Below, piece after piece: positions 41,656 through 52,392 of a stretch of DNA of 64,000 nt. This DNA comes from Phytopythium helicoides (lineage: Eukaryota; Oomycota; Peronosporomycetes; Pythiales; Pythiaceae), in NCBI GenBank assembly GCA_024867545.1, contig JANFNE010000033.1:558001-622000 (forward strand), written 5' to 3'. Position 1 is the stretch's first letter, and every line of letters starts with the position of its first letter. The position numbers and the translations under genes are program-made. The notes below the pieces were generated by a model. That model did not search any database, was not told the origin of the DNA, and was given only the letters and a program-made list of their open reading frames with translations.

Positions 41656-44600
41656 ATGAGCGACTTGCAGCCAAGGAAGACGCGCACGATCGTCGTGGCT
41701 CGCAGCGTCTCGAGTGTAAACACTGCGAATGCTCGAGCATCGAGCGGAAATGGGCCGACAGCAACAGCAGTTGGTGGCTCCCCTCGTCGGGTGCGAGACG
41801 AGCAGTCTGGTAAAATCGTTCCGTACGCGGCATTGGGCGGAGAGGAAGACCTTGATCGGTTCGACAAGTTCTTGATTGAGCAAGAGCGCGGACCGTCCGC
41901 GTCGGACTTTGGATCGGCTCCTGGATCTCCAAAGCTGACAAAGCGGCAGAGTCTCACGAGAGGCAAAGACTTCACAAGTAATGATACCCCCACGGACTCT
42001 AGCCGACTGAAACAAGTGGATCCAAAGAAGCGACGAGAAGATGCCGTCGCGCGTCGCAAGATGCTAAAGTCGATGCCAATTCACGAGCGACTGGCACATG
42101 AGCGAGAGCAAGCGGTGCTGCGCCGCTGGAATCAAATCAACACTCATTGGGAAAAGTTTAAAGCTCGCACCGCGAAGAAACTCGGTAAAAGCGAGGGCCA
42201 ACTCGTCATGAGTCGTGCAGCGTCATACTGTGAGCAAGTAGAGATGTGCGATGCGCTTCAAAAGGCACGGCCCGTGGCTGAGAAGGTCGGAAATGATGTG
42301 TGGCTTGTGAGTCTACGCGATGACGGCACTCGGTTTGTTCCCGTGGGCAATATTTTCAGTGGGCTATACTGTCCGATCCGTGAGAGCTCTCGCATCGGGC
42401 CTCAGGTGCGGCGACCACTGGACTACTACCATCCTCGAGCTTCTTTGGCAGAGAAAGACGCCGTGGAACCCATGGCGACACCTCTATCAAGCATGGAGAA
42501 GCGATCATTGGAGTTGCTTGAGCGAAAGAAACGGCGATTGCGGAAGCGGCTGGAAGAGCTGCTGCCACACGAAGTGAGCGCCAGTTCCAAGGGCAAATTG
42601 GTTGTGGGGTCACTTGATCTGTTTGAGTGGGCATCAGCTTCGTCTAGTTTTGTTGATGAAGCAGGTGAAGACGTGAAGCCTCCAACACCCCTGCTGGTTG
42701 ACATCGGAAGCGACGGCAAGGAAAACACTGGTGACAACAATACGGAGGAAGAAACCGAGCGGTCTACTTTGAGAGAGGCTAGAGGTCCTCGATTAAGCGT
42801 GTTTTCAAGTGAGAGCGAGATCGAACACGACTTCGCTGTCAGGAGCATTTCCCACCATCAGCAGAGTGAAGGAGACTTTGGGCGGGGCAAAGTACCTGCA
42901 GTTCGCATGAGCTTCTTTACTCGGGTTGGGGAGCAGCAGCAGCGGCAAGTCACCCTTGAGAACACTGGATGCACGGTTGTTCACTTTCAGTGGTGGCGAG
43001 CGCCATATGATGATCATGAGTTATCGCGCCATCTCGATTTAACAGCACAAGCGAGAACAAAGCCTAATGGCAACGCGACAACGAAGCTTCCACTGACAAC
43101 CAGTATATCAATGATCGAAGGCACGCTTTTTCCAGGCGATTCGCAGGTCTTCACATTCACCTTTCTGGCGGCGACTGCGGGATTGTACATGGACAAATGG
43201 CTACTGAGCACGGATCCAGCACCTTGGGTGGCTTTCGGTAGACCCTCTGAGAGAGAAAGTGATGATACCACCGACCAGTTTGTGGTAGTTGACGAGCACG
43301 TCCCGCTCGAGGTTCACCTGAGGTGTACCGCAGTGGATAATTTTGCGCCGTGGAAGCAACGACAACGTACACGATCAGAGGTTGACAAAAGTGAATCCTG
43401 GTTCTTTTCACGGCAGCTGGTAGAGGATATCTTGCGTGGAGTTGAGCCACGCGAAGTAACCACGTTCGAAGAGCTCTCGCCGCCGGATCATGTCATGCAG
43501 TTCTACCGTGACCACAAAAATTCAGATTTTCAGGACACATACTACAGCCCTCAGCTGGCGGCATCATTGAATGCACTCTATTGCCGTGCGAGGTGTATCG
43601 TTGAAGATGCTGCATCTGGCCATAGAGGTGACAATCAGTTTATCACAGCAACACCTAAGGAACCATTATCTTCGGAGAGCGGAGGAGAGAGGCAAACACC
43701 AATGGACGAATCGATCCCAAGTCAGTGGAACGGGAGATTGGAAAGCGTTCAATTAATATGCCGTCAAGCCGATCTGGTGCGCTATGCGACGATCGCAGAT
43801 CTCTCACAAGCACTTCGTGAAGAGCAACGGAAAATTACGGAAGAAGACGAGGCTGAAGACGAAGAAGACGGTGAAGATGAGGAGGAGGACGATGAAGAAG
43901 ATGACGACGACGATGAAGATGAAGATGAAGATGAAACCGATGGTGATGAAGAAGATGATGACAAGGACAGTGAAGAGCAACTACCCGTCAAACCAAAGAG
44001 AGAGACAGCGGCAGAGCGGCGAGCTCGACGTCTCAAAGAGCGACAGCAACTCAAAGAAGCTCGCTTGATGCGCTGCGAAGAGTTGCGAGAGGAGATAGAT
44101 TCGCTGTACCCGCGTTTGCAGGATGAGTTCCTGTCGTTGCATTTGAGTGCATGCACCGCACCATATTCAACTCAAAGTTTGCGCGGATTCTTGTCAGATC
44201 GACTGTTGTGCTACACGAGCGAGACGCCTGTTGTTTGTGAAATTGCTAGTAGCCAGTCGTCAGCAAGCGGCGGACGCTCGCATCCTCTTCATAGCCTAGA
44301 TACACCAGGTTTTGGGCGAGAGTCGGAAGCTACAGAAACAGCGCACGAGTACGTTCGAGGGCTCATCAGTCGTGCGATTGATGAAGCTGTTGGTCTTGAT
44401 CATTGTCGACAATATCATTTCGAGTCTGAACGTCGGAAACTCGATGGCATCTGGCTGCAAAGCAAGATTGTGCCAATCGCATCTGTATTTTCAACGGTGA
44501 GAAGTGAGGAACCAGTGAAAATAGAAGGGCCGGAGTTAGAAAGACCCTTGGAGACTGAACCAGTACGACCACTACTCGTATATGCGGACCTAGATATTTC

Positions 44601-46974
44601 ACCGTGGTTTGAGCTCAGCAAGATTCCAAATCTTCCTATTGACACTGCCAAGAGAGTCGACGCGATGCTGCAATGGCAAATTTCTCAAAAGGTGCTCGAA
44701 CACAACTCGTTTGTACCGAATAAAGTTGCATGCTGTGCTGCATCTATTCGTCAAGCGTTTGATCAAATTGGGCTCTTACCAACACTAGCAAAAACTATTG
44801 TGGTTGTGAGTGAGTTGAGCAGCCCTCCCATTACTCGAGCAGCTCTGAAGATGATTCGGAGCGTGAAGACACTTATTGACACTGTTAACACCAGTGAAGC
44901 CGCTTGTGATTCTGAGGCATCTGCCGACAAAGATACTTTAGAGACAATTTCGGAGCGTTTAGGATCTCAAAGAAGCCTGAAGGGAGTTGCACCATTGCTT
45001 CAGCGAGCATTGGGCACAACATTTGAAGTTACCTATTGTGAGTCGATTCGAGAGCTAGACACGCATTTGGAACGGATGCAAACTGATACCTCGGGATCAT
45101 CGCAAGTAGCTGCAAACGGAGAAGAGACCGACTCCCCAGTGGATACTTCGGTGGTTGTGCAACCCGTGCGCATCCTACTTCTTAACCACCTCAGTGCACT
45201 TATGGATGCTCAATTACACTCTCCTACTCCTCGAGTTGAAACCTCTAGATCATTGGATGTGAACGGTACACAATCGTCTCTCTCTGCAGCATCTGCTGCG
45301 ACAGATGCACCAGGAAAGACTGCCACACCGAATTCCCCCGCACGCAAGCCACCACAAACTGCTGGAGGTAAAAAGATGAGCATATCGGAGCCATCTCCTC
45401 CACCTGTCACTCCACCAACTCCAGCAGAAACTCCAATAACGATAGCTACGCCCACACCGACTGCGATTGATCGAGAAGTAGTCGCCAAAACGCTGGGAGA
45501 AGAGTTAAGACGTCGCTGTGCTGGCATTGTGATCGATGCATTACCATTTTCCGAGGGTCAACATGTTTTCAATGATGATATGACAAATTCTGTCCCAAGG
45601 AATGACATCGAGTCACGTCTCATCGATCCTTCTCCACCGGAGAAAGTTGCTATACTTGCAGGTCCATCGTTACAGCATCAATTTGGGCTATGGGCAAAGC
45701 TTTTGCAACAGTGTGAATCTCAGCCTTCTTACCCTCAGCCTGCTGTCGCCATTGTTGGTGGGAAGGGCTTGGAAAGCAAGATACGACTCATTGATGGTTT
45801 GCTTGAAGTTGTAGATACAGTCTTCTTCACTGGAGAGATTGCGATGAGCCTTTATCGTGTGCTCACTCATCGTGCAGCTCACAAACTCGAAGGGTTCAGC
45901 GATAGATCCGCATCGACCAAGGCTAAGAAACAGACGAACGAGACACTATGGGGTATTCTTGTCCCTGCAGTTGAAAAACTGCGTCAGAAGGCAAGTCGCA
46001 AGGGTGTGCGTATGCTGCTCCCTATAGACTTTTATCTTGGAGAATCGACTTTGGAGGAGCAAGATATGTCAACCGCAAATGCTATAAACGAAGAAGGCGA
46101 GGAAGAAGATGAAGAGGAGGAGGAAGAAGAAGAGGAGGAAGAAGAAGAGGATGACGTTGGATCCGGTGGGAAATCGCCGAAGCGGTCAAAGAAGGCCAGG
46201 AGGAGGAAGAGAATGTTGAAAAAGAAGCGGCAACAAGCAGCAATGCTAGTCGAACCCGACGAAGCAACGCGCTTTGGAAGGCGGCAGTTTGCATATGATG
46301 GCGAGAAAGCGCTCGTTGTGATGCATACCGAATCGAATGCAGCGATACCAATGCATTGGACCTCATTTGATGAAGTGTCAGCAGCTCTGTTGACACACCC
46401 AACGATAGTAAGTGGTCCTCCTGGACTTTTAGAGCCCGCCTCTGGAGATGATGATGAAAATGAGGACGAGGACGAGGAAGCTGAAGAGGATTCCGCCAAA
46501 CAAGTTTCCATTGCCAGTGCTCTGAATACTGCAGCTGTCTCTTCACCTTCGCTTGGAGCTAAAGATTGGACATTCCGAACATTCGACATCGGTCCAGCAT
46601 CAGTTAAGTTACTTTGCGAAACTTTGCGTGAGGCTAGTCCTCGCCTTGTAATCCTGAATGGGTTGAGTGGCGCAGTCGAGTTTGACGCATTTGCGGAGTC
46701 TACACGGGAGCTCGTGAAGGTCTTACAAGAATTGACGAATAGTGCAAGTGGCAATGGCTCTCTGTCTCTAGTAGTTGCTGGCCGAACGACAGCCGAGTGG
46801 ATCCAATGGGTTGAAACACCATCGGGCACAACCAAGACCCGAGCTAACGATATGCCCTTGCCTCGGCTTGTCACCAGCCAAGCTCTCCGATGTGCATCCG
46901 CTCTGAAAGATTTACTAGCTTGTAGAGCTCACTCTCTAATCACCCAACTCGCAGAGAATCGTAGCACTGAATGA
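41656..46974 (+). CDS. MYCBPAP-family axonemal protein with C-terminal phosphoglycerate-kinase-like region
   Basis: Encodes 1772 residues in one exon. The N-terminal third (WNQINTHWEKFKARTAKKLGK, VPVGNIFSGLYCPIRE, an ASH-like segment GCTVVHFQWWRAP) matches the MYCBP-associated protein family; I recall an algal homologue in the ciliary central apparatus. From about residue 1030 to the end the order of motifs follows phosphoglycerate kinase: IGLLPTLAKTIVVVSELSSPP, then AIVGGKGLESKIRLIDGLL, VDTVFFTGEIA, GVRMLLPIDF, FDIGPASVKLLCETL, ILNGLSGAVEFDAFAESTREL and SLVVAGRTT. The WNGPxGVFE and GGGDT motifs are altered, so catalysis is doubtful. Acidic runs at about residues 728-775 and 1475-1502 interrupt it. 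No introns were needed. Confidence 0.85.
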   Translation: MSDLQPRKTRTIVVARSVSSVNTANARASSGNGPTATAVGGSPRRVRDEQSGKIVPYAALGGEEDLDRFDKFLIEQERGPSASDFGSAPGSPKLTKRQSLTRGKDFTSNDTPTDSSRLKQVDPKKRREDAVARRKMLKSMPIHERLAHEREQAVLRRWNQINTHWEKFKARTAKKLGKSEGQLVMSRAASYCEQVEMCDALQKARPVAEKVGNDVWLVSLRDDGTRFVPVGNIFSGLYCPIRESSRIGPQVRRPLDYYHPRASLAEKDAVEPMATPLSSMEKRSLELLERKKRRLRKRLEELLPHEVSASSKGKLVVGSLDLFEWASASSSFVDEAGEDVKPPTPLLVDIGSDGKENTGDNNTEEETERSTLREARGPRLSVFSSESEIEHDFAVRSISHHQQSEGDFGRGKVPAVRMSFFTRVGEQQQRQVTLENTGCTVVHFQWWRAPYDDHELSRHLDLTAQARTKPNGNATTKLPLTTSISMIEGTLFPGDSQVFTFTFLAATAGLYMDKWLLSTDPAPWVAFGRPSERESDDTTDQFVVVDEHVPLEVHLRCTAVDNFAPWKQRQRTRSEVDKSESWFFSRQLVEDILRGVEPREVTTFEELSPPDHVMQFYRDHKNSDFQDTYYSPQLAASLNALYCRARCIVEDAASGHRGDNQFITATPKEPLSSESGGERQTPMDESIPSQWNGRLESVQLICRQADLVRYATIADLSQALREEQRKITEEDEAEDEEDGEDEEEDDEEDDDDDEDEDEDETDGDEEDDDKDSEEQLPVKPKRETAAERRARRLKERQQLKEARLMRCEELREEIDSLYPRLQDEFLSLHLSACTAPYSTQSLRGFLSDRLLCYTSETPVVCEIASSQSSASGGRSHPLHSLDTPGFGRESEATETAHEYVRGLISRAIDEAVGLDHCRQYHFESERRKLDGIWLQSKIVPIASVFSTVRSEEPVKIEGPELERPLETEPVRPLLVYADLDISPWFELSKIPNLPIDTAKRVDAMLQWQISQKVLEHNSFVPNKVACCAASIRQAFDQIGLLPTLAKTIVVVSELSSPPITRAALKMIRSVKTLIDTVNTSEAACDSEASADKDTLETISERLGSQRSLKGVAPLLQRALGTTFEVTYCESIRELDTHLERMQTDTSGSSQVAANGEETDSPVDTSVVVQPVRILLLNHLSALMDAQLHSPTPRVETSRSLDVNGTQSSLSAASAATDAPGKTATPNSPARKPPQTAGGKKMSISEPSPPPVTPPTPAETPITIATPTPTAIDREVVAKTLGEELRRRCAGIVIDALPFSEGQHVFNDDMTNSVPRNDIESRLIDPSPPEKVAILAGPSLQHQFGLWAKLLQQCESQPSYPQPAVAIVGGKGLESKIRLIDGLLEVVDTVFFTGEIAMSLYRVLTHRAAHKLEGFSDRSASTKAKKQTNETLWGILVPAVEKLRQKASRKGVRMLLPIDFYLGESTLEEQDMSTANAINEEGEEEDEEEEEEEEEEEEEDDVGSGGKSPKRSKKARRRKRMLKKKRQQAAMLVEPDEATRFGRRQFAYDGEKALVVMHTESNAAIPMHWTSFDEVSAALLTHPTIVSGPPGLLEPASGDDDENEDEDEEAEEDSAKQVSIASALNTAAVSSPSLGAKDWTFRTFDIGPASVKLLCETLREASPRLVILNGLSGAVEFDAFAESTRELVKVLQELTNSASGNGSLSLVVAGRTTAEWIQWVETPSGTTKTRANDMPLPRLVTSQALRCASALKDLLACRAHSLITQLAENRSTE

Positions 46975-47437
46975 AATCATGTACCTTCCCTCGCTACTTT
47001 CTGGCTGCAACAATGTATTCTTCGATTGGTTTCCGTTCGCAACACACCAACACAACATCAGCTCTCGCAGATACCGAAAGCATTTGTCGTATCGCACGTT
47101 ACTGCCCTAACACCGAGGGTTAACATATTATTCTATTGCAGCATCAACGCGACGTCAACCTCGAGATCTGGGCCGTCACCATGAACGCGAACGCGGGATC
47201 AATGCTGCTGGCATAGTCAGCATCTCAACGGAACAGTATGCTCATGACAACGTCATTAACCATCGGATTGCTATCGACAATGCATTACCATCGGGTTGCA
47301 ATCGACAACACTATGCAACGACCGATGGGAACCCCGCCGTCTACGCTACTTACTCAGCATGGTTGCCGCGCCCTCCCGTGACGCTCTCCCTCTACGCTCC
47401 CACAGGTGAGACCTCAACGCTCAACTAACGCAACAGC
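46975..47437. other. Convergent intergenic region
   Basis: Lies between the MYCBPAP stop and the stop of tannase-like gene 1. From about 47144 onward it is the outer end of the left arm of the inverted duplication; before that I see nothing coding. Confidence 0.6.
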
Positions 47438-49273
47438 TCAGCCCTCGATAGGCGTGTACGGGTTGAAGAAGTCCTGGGCGAGCCAGTAGGCCGTCTTGTT
47501 GGTGTACAGCGGCTCGCCGGCCTCGAAGTTGGCCGCGTCGTTGATGTCGCCCGTGCCGATGTACTTGGCGATCAGCGGGTACGGGTACACGGGACGCGTG
47601 ACGGTGGACGACGCCGATCCCGAGGCCGAGGTCGAGTCCTCGCTCGACTCGGACGCCTGCTTGGCGAGGCGGCGACCCGAGCCGCTCTCGCTGGCCCACT
47701 GCCCGAACGAACTCGAGCTCGTGCTCGTGTCCGAGCTCGTCAGGACATCGTACGGCGCCTCACCGCCCTCGACCCAGTTCATGATGGGCGACACGAGGTC
47801 AAGGGCCGACGGACCCTCACCGTCACCGCAGTGGTAAACACCAGGGAGCAGGTACATGCGCACAAAGTCGTCGACGACGTCCTCGCCCATGTTGTCCTGC
47901 AGCGCCTCATAGTACGCGATGGTCGTCCTGGGGGAGATCTGCGGGTCTGCCCAGCCGTGCCAGAGGATGAGCTTGCGACCGGCCTCGTAGAAGGCCGACA
48001 GGTCGGCGCTGACCGAGTCGAGCAGAGGGTGGCGAGGACGAACCAGGTCGATGGACGAGTTCTCAAAGGCAAAGTCCGACAGCGTGAAGTTCTCACCGGG
48101 GTAGTCTTCCAGGATCAAGTACTTGATGCAGCTGAGCGCCACGTTCGTGCTCATGATGTCGGTCGTCGCGGTCTCACCAACAAACACGCCCGACCAGCCG
48201 AGCTCCGAGCTGTACTGCACCTCGCCCACCGTCAGGTGCTCGCCGCTGTCCGTGTCGATCGGGCCGCTGTAGAACTTGACGATGGCCTCGACCTCGGCGG
48301 TGGTCAAGCACGTCGAGTTGTCCGTCGCATCGCTGGCACACTCGATGGTCGTCACGTCAAAGCTACAGAGGCGAGGGTCCGTAAGCAGACCGTCTTCCAT
48401 GCCGTCCAACGCATCACAGGCATCAACCACGGCATCGTGAAGGATCTCGAGGCGGTCGCTGAGCACAATGTGCGTGCCGTCCTCGTTCGTGTTGCTGACC
48501 GCGAGCCAGCCGTGGTGGAAGCTGTTCTGGAGCGAGAAGAGCATGGCGGGAGCACCGGCGATGATGCCGTCGAAGTCGTCCGGGTAACGCAGCGCCTCCA
48601 TGACAGCCTCGCGACCGCCGTCCGAGCAGCCGTTGAAGTACGCGTACGCTTGCTCCTGACCGTAGTACGCCTTGATGAGTGCCTTGGCGATCTCGGCTGT
48701 CTGGTGCTGCGCGAGGTAGGCGAACTCGATGCGCTTGTCCTCATCGAGACCGAACGTGCCGCTGGTACCACCGTCCATGTCCGTGGCACCGAGCACAAAG
48801 TTGCCGTTCGCGATGTCTTCGTTGCCGCTGGATGCACCAGCAGACGTGCTGATGGTGCCACAGAGACCGCCGCAGCCGATCTGCATGTATCGCTGGGTCC
48901 ACGTCGAGACCGGCAGCATGACTTCCCAGCTCATCGCTGGCGGCACGGTTCCCGTGACGATGCAAAAGTCGATGCCATCACTGGTGGACACGGCCGCGGC
49001 GGTGATGTTGCTGCCAGAGCCGCCAATGTCGGTGATGTTGACGGAGAGAAGGTCCGAGCAATCGACAATGGGTGCCACAACTCCCAGAGTCACGGCACTG
49101 CTGCCGTCGGTGGACGACGACGCCTCACTACTTGCAGTCGACGTGAGACTAGTGGTTGTTGAGGTCGTCGAGTCGGCTTCGTTTCCAACGGAGGAATCCA
49201 GGTTGACGGAGCAGTCGACGGCGGCGGCGGCTCCGACGAGCACCGCGAAGACGGTTGGCTTGATGAGCTGCAT
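47438..49273 (-). CDS. Secreted tannase/feruloyl-esterase-family protein (copy 1)
   Basis: Encodes 611 residues in one exon. A signal peptide (VFAVLVGAAAAV) precedes a Ser/Thr-rich stretch, then the tannase-fold domain. The family cleaves ester bonds of gallates, feruloylated sugars or related aromatic esters outside the cell. The nucleophile motif is FNGCSDGGREA, with the family's Cys-Ser-x-Gly-Gly pattern; the acid/base region is LILWHGWADPQISP and LPGVYHCGDGEGP, with the second Cys beside the His, so Ser, Asp, His and the paired Cys are all present. An additional Ser-rich insert lies before the C-terminal PYPLIAKYIGTGDIND. Substrate is not determinable. Confidence 0.88.
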   Translation of the reverse strand: MQLIKPTVFAVLVGAAAAVDCSVNLDSSVGNEADSTTSTTTSLTSTASSEASSSTDGSSAVTLGVVAPIVDCSDLLSVNITDIGGSGSNITAAAVSTSDGIDFCIVTGTVPPAMSWEVMLPVSTWTQRYMQIGCGGLCGTISTSAGASSGNEDIANGNFVLGATDMDGGTSGTFGLDEDKRIEFAYLAQHQTAEIAKALIKAYYGQEQAYAYFNGCSDGGREAVMEALRYPDDFDGIIAGAPAMLFSLQNSFHHGWLAVSNTNEDGTHIVLSDRLEILHDAVVDACDALDGMEDGLLTDPRLCSFDVTTIECASDATDNSTCLTTAEVEAIVKFYSGPIDTDSGEHLTVGEVQYSSELGWSGVFVGETATTDIMSTNVALSCIKYLILEDYPGENFTLSDFAFENSSIDLVRPRHPLLDSVSADLSAFYEAGRKLILWHGWADPQISPRTTIAYYEALQDNMGEDVVDDFVRMYLLPGVYHCGDGEGPSALDLVSPIMNWVEGGEAPYDVLTSSDTSTSSSSFGQWASESGSGRRLAKQASESSEDSTSASGSASSTVTRPVYPYPLIAKYIGTGDINDAANFEAGEPLYTNKTAYWLAQDFFNPYTPIEG

Positions 49274-50031
49274 TGCTGCTGCTTATTGGGGTTGGCAGCG
49301 AATTGCAGAATGAGAGGCTGAATAGATCGAGCCGGCTGCATGGTGCAAGGCGATGAGCGAGGCGATAGCTGCCTCCCTCGGCTGTACTGCGGATCGTGCA
49401 GCGGTGTCGCACTGCACTGCACTGTACGTACTTATCCGTCTCGACTCCGGCGCTATCAACAGAATCCATGACGCTGAGCTGTTAAAATGGACGAAATCGA
49501 GACCAGGTTTGAGCTCAGGTTGTCCATCGTTATCAATATCCCGTGGTCTACGTGATATGACGGGAGCCCATCGGATGCGAGCGGAACGAGACGCGCGGCG
49601 ATACCCATCAGCCGAGCGTGTGGATGATCATTTTGGCTCTGGTGCAGTACGCTCCTGCCTTGATTCATCATCTGCATGAAGTGCACAATCCAAATCCGAT
49701 CCGGATGGCTCGCCCGTGGATAGTCATCGATTTCCGTCACCTGCAGGAGCGACAACATTGTCGAGTTGTGATTACTACGCCAATGTTTTGTTTTGTGTGC
49801 TCTGCGAAATCGCAGACGGCGATCGATCTCGATTTGCTCGATTTGCTAGCCGTGCGCAGTGCACAGTTATCATACGAGTCGCAAACACGTAAGCAGCTGT
49901 TTCAAGTCCCTGCCAGGCAAGAATTGTTGATCGATGGCAGACTCATACGCTAGATGCGATCGTGTTCAAGCAATAAGGAAGAGCTCGGTCAGTAGAAATG
50001 GTATCGGATAGTGCTAGCCGACGTCGGAGAC
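49274..50031. other. Upstream region of tannase-like gene 1
   Basis: About 0.75 kb inside the left arm. It holds the esterase promoter and the 3' flank of the PH-domain gene. The matching right-arm stretch (52393-53150) differs by small indels and substitutions. No gene seen. Confidence 0.55.
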
Positions 50032-51341
50032 TCAGAAAAAGTAGACGGCTTGAGAGCCGCCTGCATTGGCGCGTTGGCGCGTAATGACGATAACGCGACG
50101 CTCAGCCGCGTCGTGAAAGATCCATGGGAAGGCTTCCTCGTAGTCGAAGCTGGAAGTGCGTCCGTCCTCGCTGCTTGCACGGCGTCGCCCTTGATGGTGT
50201 GGTTGCTGCGTGGATGATAGGCTGCTGGGTCGCCGGTCTTCCGGGTCGCTCTCGGATATCCATGATGAAAGTGACATGGACGAGAGGTTGCGTCCAGTGG
50301 GGTGGGTCCATTCGCGAGCTGTGGCGGACGAAGCGCTATTGCTGCTGCTGCTATTGCGGCTGCTTGGCGCACTGTCTCCGATACTAAAGGCGGCGGCGCT
50401 GCTGGTGGTCGTGTCTCTCGATGTGAACTCGCCCTCTCTCGTGTCGATTACCTCACTCAAGGGGGCAATCGAGATAGCGTCCCCGCTTGACCGCGCGGAG
50501 CTGATGGTTTCAAGCGATGCATCTTGTGCCTTGAGCACTTGGAGTAGCGAGAAGACCGAGTGAGACGGCTGTTTATGGTCTTGCTCTCTTTCAAGTGCGC
50601 TCGCGCAGCCTGCAACATCGCCCGTCTCTAGCTGCGCATGGTTGCTTTTCTGCCCCAGCAGTGGCGAGTCGGGCTTTGTCTCGGACTCTTGTGGCGACTG
50701 TGGAGGCGTTGACGGAGAGATGGAGGAGGCGAGTGGCGACGGCAGCATGCCGAGCGTCCACGGTACTGGTGTGAGGTCCACTCGGCTAGTGGTGGTGTTC
50801 GCACTAGTCTTGCTGCGTTGGTTGCCCGTCGAGAAGGAGAGCCTGCGTCTACGGTGCTGCTGCTGCTGCTGCAGTGAGGTGGCGTCGCTCGTGGCCGTGG
50901 GAGACGCCGAGACGACCGACGCCGTGAGGTCATGGCCCAGTTGCAGCCACTCATGCGTGAGCCGCGTCCACTTGTCGTACTGCGCGTCGCTGGCCGCGCG
51001 CAGACTGATGGTCCTCCGCGACGCGCCAAGCGCGATCTCCCACACGCGCCTGCGCTGCATGCGCGGCGAGGGCCTCCGCAGACTGAGCCTGCACGTGAGG
51101 TCGGCCAGCGGGAGCTCGATCGTGCCTCCCAGCAGCGGGTGGCGCGCGATCACGAGCACCGGCGCGAGGCGGCGCTCGCCTCGGCCCCACGAGACGGATC
51201 GGCACATGAGCGTGACGAGCGCGCGGCTCCTGCTGGCGTCAGTGGCGTTGGCGTTGGCGGCAGTACTAGGACGCGCACGCACCAGAAGATCCCGAGCGTC
51301 TTGACCAGCAGCACCTCGCTCTCGCACGGCAGCACCGCCAT
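50032..51341 (-). CDS. PH-like-domain protein with long Ser-rich tail
   Basis: Model: complement(50032..51229, 51283..51341), 418 residues; the 53-nt intron joins LGIF-W to SRALVTL in phase. Residues about 10-130 read as a pleckstrin-homology domain: LLVKTLGIFW, ALVTLMCRSVSWGR, LPLADLTCRLSL and the closing helix DAQYDKWTRLTHEWLQL with the invariant Trp. The remaining 290 residues are Ser/Thr/Gln-rich, with a conserved end FDYEEAFPWIFHDAAERRVIVITRQ. The last 132 residues are duplicated on the right arm. The N-terminal start could lie further upstream, since the frame stays open to 51540 in one reading. Confidence 0.65.
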
Positions 51342-51996
51342 CCCGGCCTGGAGGCGGCAGCAGCAGGGGAAACCGCGGAATAAGGAGAAAGTGCGGCGAG
51401 GGAAAGCGGCGGGAGGGGCCTGCAGATGCGGTTGGTGCGGCGATGGGGAGGCGGAGGGCGAGGAGGAGAGCGAGGCGAATGGAGGCGGCGGGCGGTGGGC
51501 GGCGCCAGCGAGGCCAGCGAGGCGGCCATGGCGGCCCCATGGGCGGCGGCGTGCGGCTTCAACGTGCCCAGCGTGTCTGGTGATCATCTTGAAGGAGTAG
51601 AAATGGATGTTTGGGGTGAAAAGAACTGATATAATGATGATTTGGAGTACGGTAGCGTCTCGTGAAAGTATATATATCCTGTTAGCTCCATACATGACAG
51701 GCAATCATAAACCTGAACGGGACGTGAGCAGGTTGAAGACGACTGCAACGTCGCGAGCTCGTCGAGGGGAGGAAGTAGACATAGTCACGAAGCACTTGCT
51801 GCAGGGGTTGATGGAGCGTGACAGCAGGCCAAGTTAACTCGTTGGTGTAGCGTCTGATAGACCACTCCACCATGCTGCTACAGATAAAAGACGACTCGTC
51901 AAAGACCCAGCCAAGAGTGGCTGTGGCAAAGCGCATCACGAACGCCACCAACACAATATCTTGCATCTAATTGCGATTGACATCAGAGATTCCTAT
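50428..51996. other. Spacer between inverted-duplication arms
   Basis: A 1.57-kb single-copy stretch. Its first half is the PH-domain gene's remaining coding sequence (up to 51341). From about 51600 to 51996 I see no gene, transposase remnant or terminal repeats. Confidence 0.6.
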
Positions 51997-52392
51997 TTCA
52001 CATGGAGAGACACGACCACCAGCAGCGCCGCCGCCTTTAGTATCGGAGACAGTGCGCCAAGCAGCCGCAATAGCAGCAGCAGCAATAGCGCTTCGTCCGC
52101 CACAGCTCGCGAATGGACCCACCCCACTGGACGCAACCTCTCGTCCATGTCACTCTCCTCCTGGATATCCGAGAGCGACCTGGAAGACCGGCGACCCAGC
52201 AGACTATCATCCACGCATCAACAACAACATCAAGGGCGACGACGTGCAAGCAGCGAGGACGGACGCACCTCCAGCTTCGACTACGAGCAAGCCTTCCCAT
52301 GGATCTTTCACAACGCGGCCGAGCGGCGCGTCATCGTCATTACGCGCCAGCGCGCCAATGCAGGCGGCCCTCAAACCGTCTACTTCTTCTGA
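51997..52392 (+). pseudogene. 5'-truncated copy of the PH-domain protein gene
   Basis: An open frame of about 132 codons reproduces the last part of the left-arm PH-domain gene (from RDTTTSSAAAFSIGD to VIVITRQRANAGG) with about a dozen substitutions, starting exactly at the arm's inner edge. The PH domain and promoter are missing. An ATG at 51961 lies just before the breakpoint in unrelated DNA, so expression of a chimaeric short protein is possible but unsupported. Confidence 0.8.

Larger units (their letters stand above)
47144..50427 (+). repeat. Inverted duplication, left arm
   Basis: This 3.28-kb segment matches 51997-55287 in reverse complement. It carries tannase-like gene 1, its upstream region and the last part of the PH-domain gene. 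The outer edge is recognisable at TCAACGCGACG (about 47144) and the inner edge at ATGTGAA (50421-50427). Coding parts are almost identical; intergenic parts show scattered differences and small gaps. Confidence 0.88.

Noticed and set aside
43840..43980. Acidic Glu/Asp tract as a separate repeat element
   Set aside because: It is a low-complexity coding stretch (mixed GAA/GAT/GAC codons) inside the MYCBPAP protein, not an independent repeat.
47831..49162. Long plus-strand open frame opposite esterase copy 1
   Set aside because: Same antisense artefact; the equivalent frame appears opposite copy 2 for the same reason.
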